A stretch of 64,000 bases of DNA from Shinella zoogloeoides (GTDB taxonomy: Bacteria; Pseudomonadota; Alphaproteobacteria; Rhizobiales; Rhizobiaceae): assembly GCF_033705735.1 (NCBI RefSeq), contig NZ_CP131130.1, positions 1,615,001 to 1,679,000 on the forward strand, given 5' to 3'. The notes below the pieces were generated by a model. It was not told the origin of the DNA. It was given only the letters and a program-made list of their open reading frames with translations, and searched no databases. This document shows, piece after piece, positions 9,140 to 17,909 of this stretch. The position numbers and the translations under genes were made by a program. Positions within the stretch are counted from its first letter, which is position 1; the number at the start of each line of letters is the position of its first letter.

Positions 9140-9180
9140 ATCTTGGCAGCACTCGATGATGAGCGCTGCCAAGATTTTGT
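9140..9180 (+). terminator. Rho-independent terminator of the amino-acid ABC operon
   Basis: 11-bp stem (ATCTTGGCAGC / GCTGCCAAGAT) with a 14-base loop, followed by TTTTGTTTT, placed directly after the second permease gene. Confidence 0.8.
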
Positions 9181-9281
9181 TTTCACGGAATTATTCCCGT
9201 TACGACGCAGATTTTAAGGTCCGGTTAATCATGCCGGCGCACACTCATAAGGACCATCATTCGCAAGCAATGAGGTCCGTT

Positions 9282-9548
9282 ATGACCGACGACATGGCAC
9301 TGCAACTCAGGGGCTACGGCATGACCACGGCCCAGATCCTCTACCGCATGCCGGACCACCGGCAGTTCCTGCAAACTTACATCTGGCAGCACTACGATCT
9401 CGCCCCGGATTTCCCGGAGATGAAGAGCTTCCTGAAATTCTGGCAGGAGAAGCTGGACGGCCCCATCCACTCTGTCAGCTACGTCCACCGCCGCCTGATC
9501 TCGGCGACGGAATGGCGCGCGCTGAAGGGAGAATTCGTCATCAACTGA
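9282..9548 (+). CDS. usg: Usg family protein
   Basis: Small cytosolic protein of 88 residues matching the alphaproteobacterial Usg family, which is linked by name to the tryptophan biosynthesis region but has no proven activity. The diagnostic run is LRGYGMTTAQILYRMPDH near the N-terminus, then WQHYDLAPDFP and a C-terminal SVSYVHRRLI with EWR. The ATG at 9282 has TGAGG six bases upstream and gives the usual length. ATGs at 9156, 9231 and 9270 are in frame but would add an unusual tail. No trp gene is nearby. Confidence 0.8.
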   Translation: MTDDMALQLRGYGMTTAQILYRMPDHRQFLQTYIWQHYDLAPDFPEMKSFLKFWQEKLDGPIHSVSYVHRRLISATEWRALKGEFVIN

Positions 9549-9560
9549 AGCGGTCTGCGC

Positions 9561-10289
9561 TCAGACATGCACCGAACCGTGCGCCAGCTCGCTGTCGGAC
9601 ATATCCACCTTGAGCGAGAAATAGGCGATGGCGACGTAGAAGATCATCACCAGCGCGATCACCACGCCGCCGGGCACCGGCCCGAGCGCCGCATTGCCCA
9701 CCACATGCTCGACGGCGAGCGACATGTCCCGGCCCGCCGTCGCCGGCCGCTGCAGGGCCGAGGACGAGATCTTCAGCCCCCAGGCAAGCAGCAGGATGAG
9801 ATACATCCAGCAATAGTTGCGCCGCAGCCGCCGGCACGCGGCATCCCGGTAGCTGATCAAGAATTCCGGCTTGCGCAGGCTCTTTGCGATGGGCGCCGCC
9901 CAGTCGAGGGCGAGCTGGTCGCGCGGATTGAGGATTTCGGCGAAATAGAACCGCTCGAGCTGGCGCACCCGCGCCCGGTAGACGTCGAAGAAGCGGTAGC
10001 GCCGCGCCTCGATAAGGAGCAGCAGCGTCACCAGCAGCATGGCGAAGAGCAGCACGCCGTGATGCGCGTTGGGCGTCGACAGCGACACCGAAAGCAGCGC
10101 CGCGACCACCGTGATCGCCCAGTTCGAGGTCCGGTCGATGCGGTCGCGCCAGCCGGCCATGCGGCCGAGCTCGCCACGGTAGTAGTGCACCATGGTGTTG
10201 ATCGTCTCCATCGGCGTCGACGGCAGGCCCGGACTGGCGGAACGCTTGGCATCGGTGGAGAGCGACGTGAGGGGCATATCGGCGGGCAT
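9561..10289 (-). CDS. DUF2270 membrane protein
   Basis: Predicted inner-membrane protein of 242 residues. The soluble N-terminal part has MVHYYRGELGRMAGWRDRID. Two close helices come next (ITVVAALLSVSLS and GVLLFAMLLVTLLLLIEA), then a basic loop RRYRFFDVYRARVRQLERFY, and two further C-terminal helices. This is the DUF2270 pattern; the function is unknown. The ATG at 10289 follows GGAGG by six bases, which decides it over an in-frame ATG at 10331. It is convergent with usg. Confidence 0.8.
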   Translation of the reverse strand: MPADMPLTSLSTDAKRSASPGLPSTPMETINTMVHYYRGELGRMAGWRDRIDRTSNWAITVVAALLSVSLSTPNAHHGVLLFAMLLVTLLLLIEARRYRFFDVYRARVRQLERFYFAEILNPRDQLALDWAAPIAKSLRKPEFLISYRDAACRRLRRNYCWMYLILLLAWGLKISSSALQRPATAGRDMSLAVEHVVGNAALGPVPGGVVIALVMIFYVAIAYFSLKVDMSDSELAHGSVHV

Positions 10290-10416
10290 GTCATTCCTCC
10301 CAATGGTCTTTTTGGTCTTGGGAGCGATCATGCGCCTCTTTCGTTGATTGATAAATGCTTATTTGCCCGCGCATCCTTCATTGCCAAAGCCCGCACCGGA
10401 CCGTAAGAGACGCCGC

Positions 10417-11232
10417 ATGAAGAAGATCGACGAAGACGCGCTCGCGGAAGCCTACAACCGCGCCCTTTCGCTGGAGAAGTCCGGCGATTTCGACGCCGCC
10501 GCGAAGGCCTATGCCGAGGTGCTGGCGCTCGACCCGGAAGACCATGGCGGAGCGGCCGTGCGCCTTGCCTCGATGGGCCGCGGCGATACGCCCGAAAAGG
10601 CGCCCGACGCCTATGTCACCACGCTCTTCGACCAGCATGCCGAGGTCTTCGACAACGTCCTCGTCGACCAGCTCGGCTATTGCGTGCCGCTCCTCGTGCG
10701 CCAGCGCTTCCAGGCGCTAGAGCTCGGACCGTTCAAGCGCGTCCTGGACCTCGGCTGCGGTACGGGCCTCACCGGCGGGGCACTGCGCGATATGGCCGAG
10801 GACATCACCGGCGTCGACCTCTCGGAGAACATGGTCGAGGTCGCCCACGACAAGGACCTCTACGAGACGCTCTATGTCGCCGAGGCCGTCGATTTCCTCG
10901 ACGACAACGAGGACGAGCCCTTCGATCTCATCACCGCGACCGACGTGCTGCCCTATCTCGGCGCGCTGGAGCCGCTGTTCTTCGGTGCCGCCGAGAATCT
11001 CGTGCCGGGCGGCCATTTCATCTTCTCCTCCGAGACGCTGCCCGAAGACACCTTCGCCGGCCGCCCCTTCATGGTCGGCCCGCACCAGCGCTTCGCCCAT
11101 TCCGCCGGCTATGTCCGCCAGCGCCTCGACGAAACCGGCTTCGACCTCGTCGAGATCACGGACATCACCGTGCGCCTGGAGGAAGGCGAACCCATTGCCG
11201 GCCATCTGGTGCTGGCGAAATATCGCGGCTGA
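10417..11232 (+). CDS. TPR-containing class I SAM-dependent methyltransferase
   Basis: Cytosolic protein of 271 residues. A short TPR-like helical hairpin (residues ~8-40, YNRALSLEKSGDFDAAAKAYAEVLALDP) precedes a Rossmann methyltransferase domain. Motif I is VLDLGCGTGLTGG (~109-121), then GVDLSENMVE and FDLITATDVLPYL. This layout resembles putative methyltransferases related to the NnmC/TPR-methyltransferase group. The methyl acceptor is unknown. The start at 10417 was preferred to 10348 because it begins at the conserved helical segment. Confidence 0.85.
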   Translation: MKKIDEDALAEAYNRALSLEKSGDFDAAAKAYAEVLALDPEDHGGAAVRLASMGRGDTPEKAPDAYVTTLFDQHAEVFDNVLVDQLGYCVPLLVRQRFQALELGPFKRVLDLGCGTGLTGGALRDMAEDITGVDLSENMVEVAHDKDLYETLYVAEAVDFLDDNEDEPFDLITATDVLPYLGALEPLFFGAAENLVPGGHFIFSSETLPEDTFAGRPFMVGPHQRFAHSAGYVRQRLDETGFDLVEITDITVRLEEGEPIAGHLVLAKYRG

Positions 11233-11251
11233 CCGGAAGGTTTTCGCGGAT

Positions 11252-11284
11252 GATGGATCCTCGGGTCGAGCCCGAGGATCCATC
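11252..11284. repeat. Palindromic intergenic element / possible terminator
   Basis: Perfect 14-bp inverted repeat (GATGGATCCTCGGG / CCCGAGGATCCATC) around TCGAG. A related palindrome (ACCCTCGGC...GCCGAGGGT) occurs at 57516-57538. Short palindromes of this GGATCCTCGGG type recur between rhizobial genes. It may also end the methyltransferase transcript, though no T-run follows. Confidence 0.65.
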
Positions 11285-11375
11285 CACGCCCGCACCATCA
11301 CCTTTTGCGAGAAACACTTTCGCCGAAATCGATCATCCGCTACACCACCTGCCAGCAATTGCAGGAGGTTACGAC

Positions 11376-12248
11376 ATGGCAAAGGTTGCATTCATCGGTC
11401 TCGGCGTCATGGGCTATCCCATGGCAGGCCATCTGAAGGTCAAGGGAGGCCATGAGGTGGCGGTCTACAACCGCACCTTCGCCAAGGCGGAGAAATGGGC
11501 GGCCGAATTCGGCGGCAAGGCGTTCCGCACGCCGGCGGAAGCGGCGAAGGACGCCGATTTCGTCTTCACCTGCGTCGGCAACGACGACGACCTGCGCTCG
11601 GTGACGATCGGCAAGGACGGCGTCCTCGAAGGCATGAAGCCGGGCGCGATCCTCATCGACAACACCACTGCCTCCGCCGAAGTCGCCCGCGAGCTCGACG
11701 CCGCCGCGAAGGAAAAGGGCTGCGGCTTCATCGACGCCCCCGTCTCCGGCGGCCAGGCCGGCGCCGAGAATGGCGTGCTCACCGTCATGTGCGGCGGCGA
11801 CGAGGCGACCTTCGAAAAGGCCCGGCCCGTCATCGACGCCTATGCCCGCATGGTCGGCCTGATGGGCCCGGCCGGCGCCGGCCAGCTCACCAAGATGATC
11901 AACCAGATCTGCATCGCCGGCCTCGTGCAGGGCCTCGCCGAGGGCATCCACTTCGGCAAGAAGGCCGGCCTCGACATCGAGAAAGTCGTGGAGGTGATCT
12001 CCAAGGGCGCCGCCGGCTCCTGGCAGATGGAGAACCGCCACAAGACGATGAACGCCGGCAAGTACGATTTCGGGTTCGCCATCGACTGGATGCGCAAGGA
12101 CCTCGACATCGTGCTGTCCGAAGCCCGCCGCAACGGCGCCAAGCTGCCCGTCACCGCCCTCGTCGACCAGTTCTACGGCGACGTGCAGGACATGGGCGGC
12201 AACCGCTGGGACACGTCTTCCCTGCTGGCGCGGCTCGAAAGGAAATAG
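11376..12248 (+). CDS. NAD(P)-dependent beta-hydroxyacid dehydrogenase (3-hydroxyisobutyrate dehydrogenase-like)
   Basis: Soluble oxidoreductase of 290 residues. The N-terminal Rossmann motif is VAFIGLGVMGYPMAGHL (residues ~4-20). The substrate-binding FIDAPVSGGQAGAENG comes at ~125-140, and the catalytic lysine is expected in GAGQLTKMINQI. Relatives oxidise 3-hydroxyisobutyrate or reduce tartronate semialdehyde or succinic semialdehyde; the substrate here is not decided. A strong GGAGG lies at 11364-11368. The neighbouring genes do not form a valine-degradation operon. Confidence 0.88.
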   Translation: MAKVAFIGLGVMGYPMAGHLKVKGGHEVAVYNRTFAKAEKWAAEFGGKAFRTPAEAAKDADFVFTCVGNDDDLRSVTIGKDGVLEGMKPGAILIDNTTASAEVARELDAAAKEKGCGFIDAPVSGGQAGAENGVLTVMCGGDEATFEKARPVIDAYARMVGLMGPAGAGQLTKMINQICIAGLVQGLAEGIHFGKKAGLDIEKVVEVISKGAAGSWQMENRHKTMNAGKYDFGFAIDWMRKDLDIVLSEARRNGAKLPVTALVDQFYGDVQDMGGNRWDTSSLLARLERK

Positions 12249-12249
12249 G

Positions 12250-12621
12250 GTGCTGCGCCGCACAGCCCTCGTCGCTTTGGCCGCCCTCGCCCTCTCCGCA
12301 CCGGCGAGGGCCGAGGACGCGACGGCGGCGCTGGCCACGACGCTGCACCGGCAGATCGCCCGGTGCTGGTCGCTCCCGGCCGATACGCCGGTCGATGCTA
12401 CGGTGCGCGTGAAGGTCTCGCTGACCGAATCCGGTGAACTCGACGGGTCGCCGACGATCGATGGCCCCGTCGCCGGTGGTCCGGCGACGAAGGCTTTTGC
12501 CGCGAGCGCGGTGCGCGCCGTCGTCCGCTGCGCCCCCTTCAAGGGATTGGCCGAGCTTGCGCCCTATGCGACGTGGAAGACGCTTCTCGTCACCTTCAGG
12601 CCGCCGCCGGACGACCTGTGA
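12250..12621 (+). CDS. Small secreted TonB-C-like protein
   Basis: A 123-residue protein with a clear signal peptide (ends APARA) and a mature part resembling the TonB/TolA C-terminal fold: VRVKVSLTESGELDGSPTIDGP, then AFAASAVRAVVRCAPF. The usual long Pro-rich linker and membrane anchor are missing, so it is probably a soluble periplasmic protein rather than an energy transducer. It starts with GTG one base after the preceding stop, so it is likely co-transcribed. Function unknown. Confidence 0.7.
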   Translation: MLRRTALVALAALALSAPARAEDATAALATTLHRQIARCWSLPADTPVDATVRVKVSLTESGELDGSPTIDGPVAGGPATKAFAASAVRAVVRCAPFKGLAELAPYATWKTLLVTFRPPPDDL

Positions 12622-12628
12622 GCGATGC

Positions 12629-13117
12629 CTATTCCTCGCCGCTCTTCTGGTTGTCCACGGCCATGTAGTCGAGCGGAAGCTCGGTCGTGTACTTGATCTG
12701 CTCCATGGCGAAGGCGGAGGAGACGTCGCGGATCTCGATGCGGGCGATCATGCGCTTGTAGAAGGCGTCATAGGCCGCGATGTCGGGCACGACGACGCGC
12801 AGCAGGTAATCCACCTCGCCGCTCATGCGGTAGAACTCGACGACTTCCGGGAACTCGACGATCACCTCGGAGAAGCGCTTCAGCCATTCCGTCGAATGCG
12901 AATTGGTGCGGATCGAGACGAAGACGGTGACCTTGGTGTTGATCTTGACGGGATCGAGCAGCGCGACGCGCTTGCGGATCACGCCGTCCTCTTCCATCTT
13001 CTGGATGCGCCGCCAGCAGGGCGTGGTGGAAAGCCCCACCTTCTTGGCGAGGTCCGCCACCGCGAGCGTTGAATCTTCCTGTAGCAGGCGCAGGATCTTG
13101 CGGTCCAGACGGTCCAT
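12629..13117 (-). CDS. Lrp/AsnC-family transcriptional regulator
   Basis: DNA-binding regulator (162 residues). Its N-terminal helix-turn-helix begins LDRKILRLLQEDSTLAVADLAKKVGLSTTPCWRRIQKME. The C-terminal RAM (ligand-sensing) domain has VVEFYRMSGEVDYLLRVVVPD. Members of this family respond to amino acids and form octamers. The target is unknown; the flanking genes are convergent or unrelated. Confidence 0.92.
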   Translation of the reverse strand: MDRLDRKILRLLQEDSTLAVADLAKKVGLSTTPCWRRIQKMEEDGVIRKRVALLDPVKINTKVTVFVSIRTNSHSTEWLKRFSEVIVEFPEVVEFYRMSGEVDYLLRVVVPDIAAYDAFYKRMIARIEIRDVSSAFAMEQIKYTTELPLDYMAVDNQKSGEE

Positions 13118-13183
13118 TGTGTCCCCCTATGAAAATTAATTCCCTCATACACCCAAATAAGGCCGGATGGGAAGAATTACATT

Positions 13184-13822
13184 TCAACCCGCCAGCGTTT
13201 TCACCCGCTTTCGCAGCTCGGGCAGCACCTCTTCCTCGAACCAGGGATTGCGCTTGAGCCAGGCCGTGTTGCGCCAGCTCGGATGCGGCAGCGGCAGCAC
13301 GGCCGGCCCCGCGTTGCGGTGGAGATGCCGACGCCAGTCGCGCACCGTCTCCGTCATGCTGGCGGCCTTCGCCGCGCCGAGATGCCAGGACTGCGCATAC
13401 TGGCCGATTGCCAGCACCAGCTCGACCTGCGGCATGGCCGCCATCGCGCGCGAGCGCCACAGCGGCGCGCATTCCCGCCGCGGCGGCAGGTCGCTGCCAT
13501 GAGCGTCGTAGCCGGGAAAGCAGAAGCCCATCGGCACGATGGCGAATTTCCGCGGATCGTAGAAATCCTCGCGGGTGACGCCCATCCAGCTGCGCAGCCG
13601 GTCGCCCGATGCGTCGTTGAACGGCAGGCCGCTTTCGTGCACCCGCAGCCCCGGCGCCTGCCCGGCGATCAGGATGCGGGCGCTTTCGGAAAGCACCGCG
13701 ACCGGCCGCGGCTCGTGCGGCAGCGGATTGCCGGCCTTCGCGGGCGTGTCGCGACAGAGCCGACAGGCCGCAATGGCGGCGGCAAGCGCCGCCAGATCGC
13801 GTTCCCGTCCGTCTGCGTCCAT
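13184..13822 (-). CDS. Uracil-DNA glycosylase superfamily protein
   Basis: Predicted base-excision repair enzyme of 212 residues. It opens with a partial Cys motif (CRLCRD). The active-site-like ILIAGQAPGLRVHESGLPFNDASGDRLRSWMG follows, and the second motif LPLPHPSWRNTAW lies near the C-terminus. This fits the family 4/5-like branch. Only two N-terminal cysteines are obvious, so an iron-sulfur cluster is doubtful. The start at 13822 overlaps the upstream nuclease stop by one base (TGATG), suggesting coupling. Confidence 0.85.
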   Translation of the reverse strand: MDADGRERDLAALAAAIAACRLCRDTPAKAGNPLPHEPRPVAVLSESARILIAGQAPGLRVHESGLPFNDASGDRLRSWMGVTREDFYDPRKFAIVPMGFCFPGYDAHGSDLPPRRECAPLWRSRAMAAMPQVELVLAIGQYAQSWHLGAAKAASMTETVRDWRRHLHRNAGPAVLPLPHPSWRNTAWLKRNPWFEEEVLPELRKRVKTLAG

Positions 13823-14391
13823 CAGTTCAGTCCCAATGCTTCCAGAATATCGCCGAACAGGCCGGGCTCTGCCATATGCCGTCCCTCCTGCGGCCGACCG
13901 TTCATCCGCCGCCACTCCTGTGGAACGTCGAACTGCGAGCCCCAGAGCCCCTTGCGCTCGGCCTTGGCGAGCCGCTCCTCGCCCTCATAACCACCATAGG
14001 CGACGGCAAGCCCCTCCCGCACCATGCGCTCGCCGAGATCGGCGCCGTCGGCGCCGGTGCAGCGCGCCAGCCATCGCTCGTACTTGTCAGTGGCCTGCGT
14101 GCGGCAGGTGATCGGCCCGGCGCGCAGCATCTCCGCCATGCGCGAGCGCGCGGCAACGCCGCAGCGCCATTCCGCGCCGTCCCTTTTGCACATCTGCATG
14201 AGCTCCGGCGCATCGAAACCGAGGAGGCGGATGCGATGGCCCTCCAGCGTCAGCGTGTCGCCGTCCGCCGCCCGCGCCGTGCCGGTGATCGTCCCGCCGC
14301 TCTCGCCGCCGACCCGCAAGACGACCAGCGCCGTCAGCGCCAGAAACGCAACCGCCACGCCGACATCGCGTCCCCGCCTGGAAAGTCCCAT
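13822..14391 (-). CDS. Thermonuclease (SNase-like) family protein
   Basis: About 189 residues. One N-terminal membrane or signal segment (VGVAVAFLALTALVVL) is followed by a staphylococcal-nuclease OB fold: ADGDTLTLEGHRIRLLGFDAPEL, a Cys pair around MCKRDGAEWRCG, then RCTGADGADLGERMVREGLAVAY. The catalytic RLLGFDAPE and the D of ADGDT are kept, so a Ca-dependent nuclease activity is plausible. The ATG at 14391 starts just before the membrane helix; an upstream ATG at 14502 is less likely. Confidence 0.82.
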   Translation of the reverse strand: MGLSRRGRDVGVAVAFLALTALVVLRVGGESGGTITGTARAADGDTLTLEGHRIRLLGFDAPELMQMCKRDGAEWRCGVAARSRMAEMLRAGPITCRTQATDKYERWLARCTGADGADLGERMVREGLAVAYGGYEGEERLAKAERKGLWGSQFDVPQEWRRMNGRPQEGRHMAEPGLFGDILEALGLN

Positions 14392-14530
14392 GGACCGTAT
14401 TCCTATCCTGATTCCCGACATCGGTCCTATGCCGGAACATGGCCGAACGCATGTCACGGAAAATGCCGAAATGGTTCGCAAATGGTTTATGCGCGGCAGC
14501 ATCTTCTTAAGGATTCCACCCTAGAATTCA

Positions 14531-16093
14531 ATGCTGTCCGCAACAGTTGCAACCGTGATGAGTACCGGCGTCAGTACCTCGACCGACAAGATCATCGTCG
14601 ACAAGTCGCGCAGCCATCGTAACAAGGCTGTCTCGCGGGCTGTCCGCGCGACTCGCGAGCGGTTGCAGACGGCAACGGGCAATTCGCCGGGCTTCGACCG
14701 CGAGATGATGCAGCTCCACATCAGCGCGACCGTGCAGGGCGCGCTCGCCATCCCGGTCGTCGTGGTGCTGATCGCGGCCGGCGGCATCTACCTCACGCAG
14801 GAGATCGGCCTTCTCGCCTGGGCCGTCTTGGCGCTCAGCGTCCACGCCATCGGCATGCTCGTCGCGCGCCGCGCACGCCGGCACGACATCACCGGCGAGA
14901 ACGTGCGCCGCTGGCAGCGCCGCTTCCTTCTCGCGCAGGTCCTCATGGGCCTTGCCTGGGCGACCTTCGCGCTGCAGACCTGCGGACGCTGCTCCGGCGT
15001 CGCCTTCGATTTCTACAAGGGCTCCTCGCTGCTGGTGGCGCTCGCCGTCACCGCCATGAGCACGCTCATGCTGCGCCATGCGATTCTGTGTGCCTTCATG
15101 CCCACGGTCATCGCGCTGTCGGCCTCCTCGCTGCTGCGCCCCGATCCCTCGACCGTCGGCATGACGGCCATCGTCGCCGCCGCCCTCGCCTTCCTCGTCT
15201 TCATGACGCACCGCCTGCGCCACACCAGCGCGCAGCTCCTCTCCTCGCAATCGGAGAAGGACGACCTCATCGCCGAGCTGGAGGTCGCCAAGTCCATGTC
15301 CGACGAGGCGCGCCGCCGCGCCGAGGAGGCGAACCTTGCGAAATCCCGCTTCCTCGCCTCCATGTCACATGAGCTGCGCACCCCGCTCAACGCCATCCTC
15401 GGCTTCTCCGAGGTCATGTCGACGGAAGTGCTCGGGCCGCTCAACAACCCGGTCTACAAGGAATACACCTCCGACATCCACCGCTCCGGCCAGCACCTGC
15501 TCAACCTCATCAACGAGATCCTCGACCTCTCGCGCATCGAGGCGGGCAAGTACGACCTCGCGGAGGATTCGGTGGCGCTCGTCGATATCGCCGAGGATTG
15601 CATCGGCATGGTGCAGCTGCGCGCCCGCGCCAAGAACATCACCATCTCCGAGCAGGTCGAGAGCGGCATGCCGGCGGTCTGGGCGGACGAGAAGGCGCTG
15701 CGCCAGGTCATCCTGAACCTCCTGTCGAACGCCGTGAAGTTCACGCCGCAGGGCGGCGAAGTCGTCGTCAAGGCCGGCTGGACGGCCGGCGGCGGCCAGT
15801 ATGTCTCCATCAGGGACAACGGCCCCGGCATCCCGGAAGACGAGATTCCCGTGGTCCTCTCCGCCTTCGGCCAGGGCTCCATCGCCATCAAGAGCGCCGA
15901 ACAGGGCACCGGCCTCGGCCTGCCCATCGTCCAGGCGATCCTCGCCAAGCACAACGGCGAATTCATCCTGAAATCCCGGCTGCGAGAGGGCACCGAGGCC
16001 ATCGCCATCCTGCCTGCCAAGCGCGTCCTCCAGAGCCTGCCCGCCGTCAGCGAGACCCAGCCCGTCACCCCGCGCAGGAAGAGCTTCGCCTGA
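14531..16093 (+). CDS. Membrane sensor histidine kinase (PdhS/DivJ/PleC-like)
   Basis: Sensor kinase of 520 residues. The N-terminal third holds about six hydrophobic helices (residues ~65-240), followed by a coiled linker. The dimerisation domain carries the phospho-acceptor in FLASMSHELRTPLNAILGFSEVMSTEVLGPL (~273-303). The ATPase domain has LLSNAVKFTP, IRDNGPGIP and GTGLGLPI. The H-box closely resembles the alphaproteobacterial DivJ/PleC/PdhS group that acts on DivK/PleD. No response regulator lies next to it. The start is weakly supported by Shine-Dalgarno; an ATG at 14558 is an alternative. Confidence 0.85.
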   Translation: MLSATVATVMSTGVSTSTDKIIVDKSRSHRNKAVSRAVRATRERLQTATGNSPGFDREMMQLHISATVQGALAIPVVVVLIAAGGIYLTQEIGLLAWAVLALSVHAIGMLVARRARRHDITGENVRRWQRRFLLAQVLMGLAWATFALQTCGRCSGVAFDFYKGSSLLVALAVTAMSTLMLRHAILCAFMPTVIALSASSLLRPDPSTVGMTAIVAAALAFLVFMTHRLRHTSAQLLSSQSEKDDLIAELEVAKSMSDEARRRAEEANLAKSRFLASMSHELRTPLNAILGFSEVMSTEVLGPLNNPVYKEYTSDIHRSGQHLLNLINEILDLSRIEAGKYDLAEDSVALVDIAEDCIGMVQLRARAKNITISEQVESGMPAVWADEKALRQVILNLLSNAVKFTPQGGEVVVKAGWTAGGGQYVSIRDNGPGIPEDEIPVVLSAFGQGSIAIKSAEQGTGLGLPIVQAILAKHNGEFILKSRLREGTEAIAILPAKRVLQSLPAVSETQPVTPRRKSFA

Positions 16094-16107
16094 GGCGTCG
16101 GCCAGGT

Positions 16108-16485
16108 TCAGATGAACTGGGACACCACCACATACCCGGCATAGCCGGCATTGGCGATGATGAGGCAGAAGACGGCGAAGGAGCCGAGGTCCTTCGAATG
16201 CTTGCCCATCTCGGAAATCTCCGGCGACACCCGGTCGACGATTTCCTCGATGGCGGTGTTGAGCGCCTCGAAGGCGACCATCAGCAGGAAGAGGATCGCC
16301 ATCGCCACATACTGGAAGAACGACGCGCCGACGACGGCGAAGATCGCCATGGCGACGACGAAGGCGATCAGCTCGTGCCGGAAGGCCGATTCGCCGAGCA
16401 GGCGGCGCGCGCCGGCCGCCGAATAGCTCGCCGCCGCGAACAGGTGGCTGATGCCCGTCTTCTTCTCGATTGGTGCCTGACCCAT
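16108..16485 (-). CDS. dgkA: Diacylglycerol kinase (prokaryotic, integral membrane)
   Basis: Small trimeric membrane enzyme (125 residues) that phosphorylates diacylglycerol for lipid recycling, for example after periplasmic glucan or lipid A modification. Three membrane helices are visible. The conserved catalytic segment is [15 protein letters not shown] followed by [12 protein letters not shown]. Length matches the family. It is convergent with the histidine kinase. Confidence 0.95.
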   Translation of the reverse strand: MGQAPIEKKTGISHLFAAASYSAAGARRLLGESAFRHELIAFVVAMAIFAVVGASFFQYVAMAILFLLMVAFEALNTAIEEIVDRVSPEISEMGKHSKDLGSFAVFCLIIANAGYAGYVVVSQFI

Positions 16486-16581
16486 TCCGATATCCCGCTC
16501 TCACCGTGCCTGCAGCATACCCTTGGGACGGGCATGCGGGGCTCTCAATTCACGCCATTGGGGCTTTTTGCCGGCGATGCG

Positions 16582-17598
16582 CTACGAACGGTTGCTGACG
16601 CCCGCCTGAACGAAGGTCGCCATGCCGGAATGGCAGGCCGCGGCCGCCTTGACGATGCCGGCGGCAAGCGCCGCGCCGGTGCCCTCGCCAAGCCGCATGC
16701 CGAGCGCCAGCAGCGGCGTCTTGCCGAGCTTCTCGATGGCCTTCATGTGCCCCGGCTCGCCCGAGACGTGGCCGATCAGGCAATGGTCGAGCGCCGAGGG
16801 ATTGGCCGCGCGCAGGATCGCGCCCGCCGCCGTCGCGACATAGCCGTCGATGATGACGGGAATCTTCTGCATGCGGGCGGCGAGGATCGCGCCGGCCATC
16901 GCCGCGATCTCGCGCCCGCCGAGGCGGCGCAACACTTCGAGCGGATCGGAAAGATGCGCGCGGTGCAGCTCCACCGCCCTCTTCACCACCGCGATCTTGC
17001 GCTGGAGCAGTTCGCCCTCCGAACCCGCACCGGGGCCGACCCATTCCTCCGCCGTGCCGCCGTAGAGCGCGAGGTTGATGGCCGCCGCGATCGTCGTGTT
17101 GCCAATGCCCATCTCGCCGATGCACAGGAGGTCCGTGCCGCCGGCGACGGCCTCCATGCCGAAGGCCATGGTGGCGGCGCAGTCGCGCTCGGAGAGCGCG
17201 GCTTCCTCGGTGATGTCGGCAGTCGGATAGTCGAGCGCGAGGTCGAAGACCTTGAGGCCGAGATCGTGCGTCACGCAGATCTGGTTGATCGCCGCGCCGC
17301 CGGCCGCGAAATTCTCCACCATCTGCGCCGTGACGGTGGACGGATAGGGCGTGATGCCCTGTTTGGTGACGCCGTGATTGCCGGCGAAGATGGCGACGAG
17401 CGGACGCGTGACGGCCGGCGGACGGCCGGTCCAGGCGGCGAGCCAGAAGGCGATCTCCTCCAGCCGGCCGAGCGCGCCCGGCGGCTTCGTGAGCTGCGAA
17501 TCGCGTTCGCGCGCCGCGACCAGCGCCGCCGAATCCGGACCGGGCAGGTTACGCAGCAATTCACGAAAATCATCGAACGGCAGGCCACTGGCACTCAT
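16582..17598 (-). CDS. cobT: Nicotinate-nucleotide--dimethylbenzimidazole phosphoribosyltransferase CobT
   Basis: Enzyme of lower-ligand activation in cobalamin synthesis: transfers phosphoribose from nicotinate mononucleotide to dimethylbenzimidazole. The 338-residue length is normal. Signatures include FAGNHGVTKQGITPYP, GEMGIGNTTIAAAINLALYG and, near the C-terminus, LGMRLGEGTGAALA with the expected catalytic glutamate. It is divergent from cobS, whose enzyme uses its product in the final assembly. The older literature in this group calls it cobU. Confidence 0.95.
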   Translation of the reverse strand: MSASGLPFDDFRELLRNLPGPDSAALVAARERDSQLTKPPGALGRLEEIAFWLAAWTGRPPAVTRPLVAIFAGNHGVTKQGITPYPSTVTAQMVENFAAGGAAINQICVTHDLGLKVFDLALDYPTADITEEAALSERDCAATMAFGMEAVAGGTDLLCIGEMGIGNTTIAAAINLALYGGTAEEWVGPGAGSEGELLQRKIAVVKRAVELHRAHLSDPLEVLRRLGGREIAAMAGAILAARMQKIPVIIDGYVATAAGAILRAANPSALDHCLIGHVSGEPGHMKAIEKLGKTPLLALGMRLGEGTGAALAAGIVKAAAACHSGMATFVQAGVSNRS

Positions 17599-17909
17599 CT
17601 TGGGGAATTCCTCGCTTCAGGCTTTCAAAGGCGGGTGTTTGGTGTCTCCTAATAGAGCGAGGGCGCGAATCCGACAACCGCAATTGCGGCGGTCTGAGCC
17701 GCCCTTTCGTCACAGGGCAACCGGATGCGAAGGTGCAGCCGCGCGAAAAGCCCCTCACCTGCCTGTCGGCACCCCCCCCCGCAAGCGGGCCGAGGAACGA
17801 TAGGCGCGCCGTTCCGCCTCCTTCTCCCCGCCTGCGGGGAAAAGGTCCCGGCAGGGGGATGAGGGGCAATCGCCGGCTTCGCCGTCGCTCCCAGGAAGGA
17901 GCGCTCGCC
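17599..17909. other. cobT-cobS divergent intergenic region
   Basis: Contains one palindromic repeat (17750-17867) and the cobS ribosome-binding site. I looked for a cobalamin riboswitch B12-box and saw none. Confidence 0.5.
17750..17867. repeat. Rhizobial intergenic palindromic element (RIME-like), copy 1
   Basis: 118-base element bounded by GCCCCTCA and TGAGGGGC. The right arm has TTCTCCCCGC..GCGGGGA and CGGCAGGGGGATGAGGGGC. It shares the same ends and the same palindromic cores with the element at 44229-44367. The left stem is degenerate, including a run of nine or ten C residues. It ends about 25 bases before the cobS Shine-Dalgarno. Confidence 0.75.

Noticed and set aside
17599..17909. 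Possible cobalamin riboswitch between cobT and cobS
   Set aside because: No B12-box or matching core was found; the obvious structure there is the palindromic repeat.
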